Source of the DNA: a bacterium
Lineage (GTDB): Bacteria > Hydrothermota > Tepidihabitantia > SM23-42 > JAOAFX01
Length of the DNA: 64,000 bases
NCBI GenBank assembly: GCA_036382775.1
Contig: DASVHD010000047.1
Coordinates: 1 to 64,000 of the forward strand
Direction of reading: 5' to 3'
Shown: piece by piece, positions 59,001 to 64,000 of the stretch
Position numbering within the stretch: position 1 is the stretch's first letter
How the letters are laid out: every line of letters begins with the position of its first letter
The notes under the pieces: model-generated
The model's database searches: none
The model's input: only the letters and a program-made list of their open reading frames with translations
What the model was told of the DNA's origin: nothing
Program-made: the position numbers and the translations under genes

Positions 59001-59142
59001 AAAACTTGTGCTGGGAAAACGCAGCAAGAATTTCAAGGAGGTCGACCTGGGATTTGATGAAAAACAGGCAATGATCGAAGCAAAACGGTGTTTGAGATGC
59101 GACCTGGAGGCAAAAAAGGAAGACGAAAAGGAGCTGAAATGA
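56065..59142 (+). CDS. NuoF-like flavoprotein fused to a GltD-like module
   Basis: 1025 residues from TTG 56065 (AAGGAGG 4 nt upstream). Residues 1-90 are a thioredoxin-like [2Fe-2S] domain (CAGTGCVACGS, STGCNGFC). Residues about 150-520 are NuoF: FMN motif RGRGGAGFPTGLKWERC, NADH loop GDEGDPGAFMDRSVLEADP and cluster motif ESCGKCLSCREGTRRMWE. Residues about 540-1000 are a GltD-like module: CQHTCPIDTEAPQYIAHI, CGRVCNHPCETKC, FAD motif IIGSGPSGLMAAYHLA and nucleotide motif IIGGGNSAVDAARVAHR. Two pyridine nucleotide sites in one chain suggest transfer or bifurcation between NADH, NADPH and ferredoxin. The next gene starts as ATGA on the stop. Confidence 0.9.
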   Translation: MKGYRSHLLVCAGTGCVACGSYEIRQELTKEITRRGLQNEIAVISTGCNGFCERGPIVVVQPEGIFYQRMKKEDIAHLVEEHFLKGRPVKDLMYVPPADTVPIPKMSDIGFFKHQRLIVLKNRGRIDPENIEEYIAFDGYRALEKALQELTPETIIKDVKDSGLRGRGGAGFPTGLKWERCRQGSSNGKYIVCNGDEGDPGAFMDRSVLEADPHAVLEGMIIGARAIGAQKGYIYVRTEYPLALKRIQIAIEQALEYGLLGDDILGTGFNFTLELTRGAGAFVSGEETSLLAAIEGKIGVPRQRPPFPVQKGLFGKPTVINNVETWANIPQIILKGAAWYSEIGTKTSKGTKIFSLVGKINNTGLVEVPMGISLKDIIYEIGGGVAKNKKFKAVQTGGPSGGCIPQKMLNLPIDYESLKEVGSIMGSGGMIVMDEDTCMVDVAKYFMNFLRDESCGKCLSCREGTRRMWEILDKITRGKGTLADLALLEELAPAVKDASMCGLGQTAANPVLSTIHYFRDEYLAHILNKQCPAVVCKSIISSPCQHTCPIDTEAPQYIAHIARGEFDKAFDIILKDNPLLNVCGRVCNHPCETKCRAGQGGEAIAIRALKRFAAAYGNGKKARKNAVKANGIKVAIIGSGPSGLMAAYHLAGKGYSPTIFEALPVIGGMLAVAIPEYRLPRADLKKDIQRIIDAGVEIKLNQKLGTDFSTDDLFKQGYKAVYIAIGAHKSIKLGVPNENANGVLPGMEFLNAVHLGKKMLVGKRIGIIGGGNSAVDAARVAHRLAGVESVTIIYRRTLAEMPAYKEEVDAALEEGIDIKYLTAPTKVIVTEGTITGIECQRMSLGDIDDSGRRRPLPIKGSDFVIELDTVITAISEQPDLSCLGPDPELTISRWNTLEVNKETFATNLNGVFAGGDAIRGPSTVIEAMADGKKVAELIDRYVKGEKLELKYAVTRPSIYVDPVVLTEKEQLESKRQSTAKLVLGKRSKNFKEVDLGFDEKQAMIEAKRCLRCDLEAKKEDEKELK

Positions 59143-59837
59143 TTCCAATCAAACTGAATGGCCTTGAAGTTCAAGTTGAGGATGGTTCGACCATACTCGA
59201 CGCGTGCACGTTCTACGGTATCGAAGTCCCTACCCTTTGTCACCGCGAAGGGCTGACTCCTTATGGCGGGTGCCGGCTTTGCCTTGTGGAAATAGGCGAT
59301 GCTCCCAACTCCCGGCTTGTCAGCTCATGCACCTATCCGGTGGAACAAGGTTTGAAGGTGAGAACCAATACCAAAAGGGTAATCGAAGCACGGAGAATGA
59401 TGATCGAACTCCTCGTGTCGGTATGCCCGTCTTCAAAGGTGCTGCAGGATCTGGCCTCTAAATTCAATGTCAAGCAGGTGCGGTTCACACCACGCAACGA
59501 AAACTGCATCTTGTGCGGTCTGTGCGTTCGTATGTGCAAAGAACAAATGCAATCGGGTGCGATCGGTTTTGTAGAACGGGGTTTCAAGAAGAAGATCGCA
59601 ACGCCGTTCAACGTCCGATCAGAAGTCTGCCGGCTGTGCGGCGGCTGTATTTACATATGCCCGGCATGCCAACTCCGGTGCCAGGGACCTGATGCTGCAA
59701 CCGACCTGTGCCACGGCTGTCTTACCCTGGAACCGTCCTGCATCGAAGCGCATGATGATTATCAATGCTGGATGGGCACGACCGGCGATTGCGGTACATG
59801 CGAAGGAAGACCAGATCAGATAAAAAAGAGTAAATAA
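59139..59837 (+). CDS. Iron-sulfur subunit resembling NuoG/HydA N-terminus
   Basis: A 232-residue protein. Residues 1-80 are a plant-type [2Fe-2S] domain (CHREGLTPYGGCRLCLVEIG, SSCTYP). Two [4Fe-4S] motifs follow (CILCGLCVRMCKEQ, CRLCGGCIYICPA), and the C-terminal region is cysteine-rich (CHGCLTLEPSC, CWMGTTGDCGTC). It equals the electron-entry half of a HydA or NuoG protein, without the H-cluster or molybdopterin part. It overlaps the NuoF-GltD stop and is 32 bp ahead of the glutamate synthase gene, which could be the acceptor. Confidence 0.88.
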   Translation: MIPIKLNGLEVQVEDGSTILDACTFYGIEVPTLCHREGLTPYGGCRLCLVEIGDAPNSRLVSSCTYPVEQGLKVRTNTKRVIEARRMMIELLVSVCPSSKVLQDLASKFNVKQVRFTPRNENCILCGLCVRMCKEQMQSGAIGFVERGFKKKIATPFNVRSEVCRLCGGCIYICPACQLRCQGPDAATDLCHGCLTLEPSCIEAHDDYQCWMGTTGDCGTCEGRPDQIKKSK

Positions 59838-59869
59838 CCAGCCTCAGGCTGAAATAAAGGAGATAAAAA

Positions 59870-61453
59870 ATGGGATCATTGCTTAGACCAAATGCCTCAG
59901 CAGCAACATTAACTAAGAACAGAACTGAGGACTCGGTTGTACCTTTAAGCGGCATGTGCGTTACTTGCATTGACGGTTGCATCGGTATGTGCGAGATCGG
60001 AAAATCGGCATACCGGGGACACGAAGTCATCTACCCGCAGCCTTTTGGAATCCTGACGGCGGCCGCGGAAAAAAATTATCCCGTTGACTATTCGCATTTT
60101 AATATCATGGGGACCGCCGTGGGCGCTCACGGTATCGAAGCCGATTCGGATAAGGCTATCTTTCCCAACGTGAATGTCGAAGCCAAGGTTGGACATGATG
60201 GCGGTATCAAGCTTCGAATGCCGGTCGTCATACCCGGACTGGGATCGACCAATATCGCGAAGAACAACTGGGATGGCCTGGCGATCGGCGCTGCGATCTC
60301 CGGTATCATCCTGACCGTTGGCGAGAACGTCGCTGCCATGGACATGGACTCGGATATCAAGAACGGCCGGGTTCTTAAAGCGCCGGATCTAGAATATCGG
60401 GTCAAGACCTACAAGAAATGGCAACGCGACGGGTATGGGACTGTGGTCGTGCAGGCTAACGTCGAAGATACCCGGCTTGCGGTCCAGGAATTCGCGATCC
60501 AGAAGCTCGGCGTCGACACGGTCGAGCTCAAATGGGGCCAGGGCGCAAAAGATATCGGCGGCGAAGTAAAGATCAAAGAGCTGAAAAAAGCCCAGGAACT
60601 GAGGAAACGCGGCTACATCGTGTTGCCTGACCCGCTCGATCCGGACGTGATTAAAGCTTTTGAACGACGGGCTTTTTCCGAATTTGAAAGGCATTCGCGC
60701 GTCGGCATGGTCGAACAAGAGTCATTTGTCAAACGGGTGGAAGAATTGCGCAGCGCTGGCGCCAAATACGTTTTCCTGAAGACCGGCGCTTACCGGCCAG
60801 CCGACCTGGCGCGCGCGGTCAAGTACGCTTCGATCGCAAAACTCGACCTGCTCACGGTTGACGGCGCGGGCGGCGGAACGGGCATGAGCCCGTGGCATAT
60901 GATGAATGAATGGGGTATGCCGCCCGTAGAGATCCACTCCCTGACATATTTCTACGCCGATAAACTCACCAAGAAGGGCGCGTACGTGCCACCGATCGCG
61001 TTTGCGGGCGGTATCGCTTTTGAAGATCAGATGTTCAAAGCCCTTGCCCTGGGTGCGCCTTATGCCAAGATCATCGGCATGGCGCGCGGTCCGCTGTGCG
61101 CGGCGATGGTGGGAAAGACCATCGGCAAAAGGATCGAAGAAAACGAGGTGCCGGTATTCGTCGAACGCTTTGGAAATAACCGCGAAGAGATCTTTGTTAC
61201 TGCCTCTGCGCTCAAAAAGGAACTGGGTAAGGATTTCGATGAACTGCCGAGCGGCGCTCTGGGTGTCTACACATACATGGAGCGGCTCAGCCAGGGTTTG
61301 AGACAGCTGATGGCCGGCAACCGCAAATTTGCCTTAAGCTATATTACACGCGACGATATCGCGGCGATCACCAAAGATGCTGCCCAGATCTCCAAGATCC
61401 CGTACGTGATGGATGTCGACAAAGACGAGGTTGAAAAGATACTGAACAGCTAA
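59870..61453 (+). CDS. FMN-binding glutamate synthase family protein (GltB-like)
   Basis: A 527-residue protein with the GltB FMN/cluster half but no glutamine amidotransferase domain. The N-terminus has SGMCVTCIDGCIGMCEIGKS. GTAVGAHGIEAD, VELKWGQGAKDIGGEVK, LLTVDGAGGGTGMSP and FAGGIAFEDQMFKALALGA follow. This is the short, archaeal/clostridial type of glutamate synthase. AAAGGAGATAAAA precedes the ATG. It probably makes or oxidises glutamate using electrons from the flavoprotein complex upstream, but the pairing is inference from gene order. Confidence 0.88.
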   Translation: MGSLLRPNASAATLTKNRTEDSVVPLSGMCVTCIDGCIGMCEIGKSAYRGHEVIYPQPFGILTAAAEKNYPVDYSHFNIMGTAVGAHGIEADSDKAIFPNVNVEAKVGHDGGIKLRMPVVIPGLGSTNIAKNNWDGLAIGAAISGIILTVGENVAAMDMDSDIKNGRVLKAPDLEYRVKTYKKWQRDGYGTVVVQANVEDTRLAVQEFAIQKLGVDTVELKWGQGAKDIGGEVKIKELKKAQELRKRGYIVLPDPLDPDVIKAFERRAFSEFERHSRVGMVEQESFVKRVEELRSAGAKYVFLKTGAYRPADLARAVKYASIAKLDLLTVDGAGGGTGMSPWHMMNEWGMPPVEIHSLTYFYADKLTKKGAYVPPIAFAGGIAFEDQMFKALALGAPYAKIIGMARGPLCAAMVGKTIGKRIEENEVPVFVERFGNNREEIFVTASALKKELGKDFDELPSGALGVYTYMERLSQGLRQLMAGNRKFALSYITRDDIAAITKDAAQISKIPYVMDVDKDEVEKILNS

Positions 61454-61476
61454 TAAGGAATCCTGTCTTATTTCAC

Positions 61477-61523
61477 GAGGCTGAAGCCTCTACTCCAATT
61501 GGGAGTAGGGCATTTATGCCCGT
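61477..61523 (+). repeat. Two small hairpins before the second glutamate dehydrogenase
   Basis: GAGGCTGAAGCCTC (about 61478-61491) and GGGCATTTATGCCC (61508-61521) are small inverted repeats flanking CTCCAATTGGGAG. The second resembles the GTAGGGCA family of 9215 and 11520. Confidence 0.55.
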
Positions 61524-61546
61524 ATCGTGAAGGAGGTGTTTTTCTC

Positions 61547-62794
61547 ATGAAGAAATTTTCAGTCGCCGAGATGGCGCGCCAGCAGGTCCAGGCCGCGGCA
61601 AAAGCGATGAATCTTCCCGCATCGACGACCACTATCCTGATGTGTCCCAAACGCATGCTCAGAGTTACATTCCCGATCAAGATGGATGACGGAACGGTGC
61701 AGTGTTTCATGGGTTATCGCTGCCAGTATAATGATGCCCGCGGTCCAACCAAAGGCGGCGTGCGCTATCATCCGGATGTCTGCGAAGACGAGGTGATCGC
61801 CCTGGCTGCCTGGATGACATGGAAGTGCTCGCTCGTTGACCTTCCCTATGGCGGAGCAAAAGGCGGTGTGATCTGTGACCCGCTTAAGCTGTCCGAGCAG
61901 GAACTTGAAAAGATCACGCGGCGCTACACGACCGAGATTATGCCGGTACTTGGTCCTAACAAGGATATACCAGCCCCCGACGTGTTCACCACATCAAAGA
62001 CCATGGCCTGGATGATGGATACCTTCAGCATGATGACCGGTCATACCGAGCCGGCAGTGGTGACCGGGAAACCCGAGGTCCTGGGCGGTTCCAAGGGCAG
62101 GAAAGAAGCCACGGGTCGCGGCGTATCGATCATAACGCGCGAACTTTTCAAAGCCCTGGGCAAATCATTGAAGGATGCCCGCGTGATCATTCAGGGGTTC
62201 GGCAACGTGGGAGGTTATGCGGCGTATTTCCTTTCACAAATGGGCGCCAAGATCGTCGCCGTGTCGGATTCTTCGATCGGCCTGCTCGATCCCAATGGAT
62301 TCAACGTGACGGAGCTGATGGAAGTGGTGGAAAAACACAAACTGCTGGAACCGTACAAGAAAGGCAAAAGGATCGACCGGGATGAGATACTATTCCAGGA
62401 AGCCGACCTTTTGATCCCGGCGGCACTGGAAAACCAGATCCGCGGGGATAACGCGGGCCGCGTCAAAGTCAGTATTATTGTTGAAGGTGCCAACGGTCCG
62501 ACCACGCCTGAAGCCGATGAGATCCTGGATAAAAAGGGTATCTATGTCGCGCCCGATATTCTTGCGAATGCAGGCGGTGTCATCGTCAGCCATTTTGAAT
62601 GGGTCCAGGCATTGTCAGGCATGTACTGGGAAGAACAGGAAGTAAATGAACGCCTTGAACGCAAACTGGTCAAAACATTCGCCGAAGTTTGGAAAAAAGC
62701 CATGACCATGAAAACATCGCTAAGAACTGCCGCTTACGTCGTGGCGCTGGAGCGTGTGGCCGAAGTCTACAAGTACCGGGGGATATTTCCGTAA
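61547..62794 (+). CDS. gdhA: Glutamate dehydrogenase, second copy
   Basis: A 415-residue protein from the ATG after GAAGGAGGTG. It has the family motifs YNDARGPTKGGVRYHPDV, CSLVDLPYGGAKGGVICDP with the active-site lysine, and VIIQGFGNVGGYAAYFL. It is a different subtype from the copy at 49718: shorter, with a different N-terminus and no sigma-54 promoter. It lies 93 bp after the glutamate synthase gene and could be its co-transcribed partner. Coenzyme preference cannot be read. Confidence 0.93.
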   Translation: MKKFSVAEMARQQVQAAAKAMNLPASTTTILMCPKRMLRVTFPIKMDDGTVQCFMGYRCQYNDARGPTKGGVRYHPDVCEDEVIALAAWMTWKCSLVDLPYGGAKGGVICDPLKLSEQELEKITRRYTTEIMPVLGPNKDIPAPDVFTTSKTMAWMMDTFSMMTGHTEPAVVTGKPEVLGGSKGRKEATGRGVSIITRELFKALGKSLKDARVIIQGFGNVGGYAAYFLSQMGAKIVAVSDSSIGLLDPNGFNVTELMEVVEKHKLLEPYKKGKRIDRDEILFQEADLLIPAALENQIRGDNAGRVKVSIIVEGANGPTTPEADEILDKKGIYVAPDILANAGGVIVSHFEWVQALSGMYWEEQEVNERLERKLVKTFAEVWKKAMTMKTSLRTAAYVVALERVAEVYKYRGIFP

Positions 62795-62802
62795 TAGATT
62801 TT

Positions 62803-62848
62803 TAGAACGATTTAAACGACACTAACGATCTTAACGATCCAAACGGTT
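62803..62848. repeat. AACGAT-word spacer
   Basis: AACGATTTAAACGACACT, AACGATCTTAACGATCC, AACGGTT: a run of near-repeats of AACGAT. Similar runs lie at 10137-10183 and 12377-12425. Nothing else is seen in this spacer. Confidence 0.5.
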
Positions 62849-62849
62849 A

Positions 62850-64000
62850 TTAAAGTATATCTATCATCCTCGCCAGCACCGCCTTGCCGCGGTAATCGGG
62901 GAGCAGGATCGGGGATTTCCGCGTCGTTTTTATACCGGCATCATTGATCATTTTTTCATAGGCGGGGACATGAGCCAATGACAATTTGCCTTGGGAAGGA
63001 TTTTTAAGAAGATACTCGGCGGTCGAGATCCCTGACCGGCGGCCGAATACCAAGCAGTCAAGCGTTGAATTACCCATGAGGCGGTTCTTGCCGTGGACAC
63101 CGCCCGAAACTTCACCCGCGACCCATAACCGTTCAAGGTTCGTTTTGCCCCAGGGATCGGTCTCTACACCGCCGTTCTGGTAATGAAGCGTCGGGAAAAC
63201 CAGAACTGGGTCTTTGCGTATGTCAATGTCGAACCGCTTGTACATCCGGTGCATGCCGGGAAAAGCCTTTTCGATCGTGCCGGGACCGTTCTTCGTGTCG
63301 ATCAGCGGCGTATCAAGCCACACGCCGCGCATGCCCGTGGGCGTCGTGACCCCTTTGTTGCGCACGTAGCATTCACGGATGAACGCTGCCATTTCGACGT
63401 CGCGCGGTTCCAGAGGGAAGACGAACGCTTCGCCCTCAATATTCACTGGCTGGGCACCCATGCTTCTCAGTTTTTCGGTCAACAACAGACCGACTATCTG
63501 TTGAGGATAGGCGGCGCCGGTTGGGTGGTATTGAACCGTATCGGTATCGCGCAGTTTTGCGCCGGCGCGGTAAGCGAGCACCACGCCATCGGCGGTCGCG
63601 CCGTAATGATTGGTCGTCGGAAAACCCCTGATGTGCAGCCGGCCGAAGCCGCCGGTCGCGATGATCGTGGCTTTTGCCTGTACTATCTTATACTGTCCGG
63701 TCTCAAGATTATAAAGCACCGCGCCGGTCACGGCGTTGCCGTCGGTCAACAGTTCCACGACTGGATAGAATTCGAGACAAGGTATTTCACGTGATCTGAA
63801 TTCGTCGCGGATGACCCTGAGTTCTTCCATGCCGGTATAATCCGCGCATGCGTGCATGCGGTTGCGCGACGTGCCGCCGCCGGCCTTTTCAGTAAAGCTG
63901 CCATCCGGCTCGCGGTCGATCATGGCGCCGAGATCGCATAGCCAGTCCATGATGACCGGCCCATCTTCGGTCAAAGCCCTGAGCACATCAGGCTTATTGG
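62850..64000 (-). CDS. Succinate dehydrogenase/fumarate reductase flavoprotein-type subunit (partial)
   Basis: The frame runs off the right edge of the window, so the N-terminus with the FAD glycine motif is missing. The visible 383 residues include GGGTSRNRMHACADYTG, IIATGGFGR, VQYHPTGAAYP and the active-site region MRGVWLDTP, FPTLHYQNGGVETDPWG and LWVAGEVSGGVHGKNRLMGN. This is the SdhA/FrdA/L-aspartate oxidase superfamily. NGVTT-type thermophile versions use thiols or methyl-viologen-type donors; the donor here is unknown. It is convergent with the glutamate dehydrogenase, with AACGATCTTAACGATCC words in the spacer. Confidence 0.88.
   Translation of the reverse strand, partial: NKPDVLRALTEDGPVIMDWLCDLGAMIDREPDGSFTEKAGGGTSRNRMHACADYTGMEELRVIRDEFRSREIPCLEFYPVVELLTDGNAVTGAVLYNLETGQYKIVQAKATIIATGGFGRLHIRGFPTTNHYGATADGVVLAYRAGAKLRDTDTVQYHPTGAAYPQQIVGLLLTEKLRSMGAQPVNIEGEAFVFPLEPRDVEMAAFIRECYVRNKGVTTPTGMRGVWLDTPLIDTKNGPGTIEKAFPGMHRMYKRFDIDIRKDPVLVFPTLHYQNGGVETDPWGKTNLERLWVAGEVSGGVHGKNRLMGNSTLDCLVFGRRSGISTAEYLLKNPSQGKLSLAHVPAYEKMINDAGIKTTRKSPILLPDYRGKAVLARMIDIL

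Noticed and set aside
1-64000. tRNA, rRNA or tmRNA genes
   Set aside because: I looked for tRNA T-loop and rRNA-like stretches in the spacers and saw none convincing; a covariance search would be needed to exclude them fully.

Overview
The window looks like chromosome of an uncultivated anaerobic bacterium, most likely a WOR-3/Stahlbacteria-type or other FCB-group lineage (inference). The reasons are subtilisin-like proteases ending in type IX-style C-terminal sorting tails, a heterodisulfide-reductase-like operon, FMN glutamate synthase and NuoEF-type flavoproteins, an [FeFe]-hydrogenase-like sensor and rubredoxin, with no respiratory oxidase seen. Promoters are unusually uniform: TTGACA, a 16-bp spacer and a TATAAT-like box. 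At least four genes start 6 to 12 nt after the -10 box and are probably read from leaderless or nearly leaderless mRNAs.

Layout. 1-8.3 kb: the end of a GcvH-like lipoyl carrier, a giant secreted protein with about forty short Gly-Gly-Gly repeats, then hdrC-hdrB-hdrA, where HdrA carries an inserted GltD-like flavoprotein. 8.3-17.8 kb: rpsF-ssb-rpsR-rplI, a bifunctional nuclease, a CBS/CorC protein, a methyltransferase, an AsnC-like regulator, an M23 peptidase, uridine phosphorylase, rubredoxin, a degenerate EIIA, VanZ and hisS, separated by spacers full of small repeats. 17.9-28.2 kb: three subtilases (two on the minus strand as a duplicated unit, one on the plus strand) and a tandem pair of lipoproteins.

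28.28-39.66 kb: an approximately 11.4-kb integrated virus-like element, the most novel part of the window. It encodes a rolling-circle-type Rep, a small C5-methyltransferase, a short FtsK/HerA/Zot-type ATPase, a lytic transglycosylase, an HExxH protein, a very basic 47-residue peptide, many single-helix membrane proteins and two beta-rich proteins of about 230 residues that are capsid candidates. It has no integrase. It is bracketed by direct repeats whose left copy resembles a Xer/dif site, so I infer a Xer-dependent, tailless (probably membrane-containing) phage or a relative. Six copies of the palindrome AGTATATATACT lie inside it.

39.8-64 kb: a zinc ribbon protein, an epimerase, a YhiN-Maf-PBP1C operon, and a sensor kinase plus sigma-54 activator (NtrC type). 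Directly after the activator comes a glutamate dehydrogenase gene with a near-perfect sigma-54 promoter and three upstream repeats, so the pair probably controls it. Next is a long operon of NuoE, two DRTGG proteins, two HATPases, a sensory hydrogenase-like protein, PHP, a 2Fe-2S protein, a NuoF-GltD fusion, an iron-sulfur NuoG/HydA-N-like subunit and an FMN glutamate synthase. A second glutamate dehydrogenase follows, and the window ends inside a fumarate reductase/succinate dehydrogenase flavoprotein. The region combines NAD(P)H/ferredoxin electron transfer with glutamate metabolism, without a recognisable catalytic hydrogenase.
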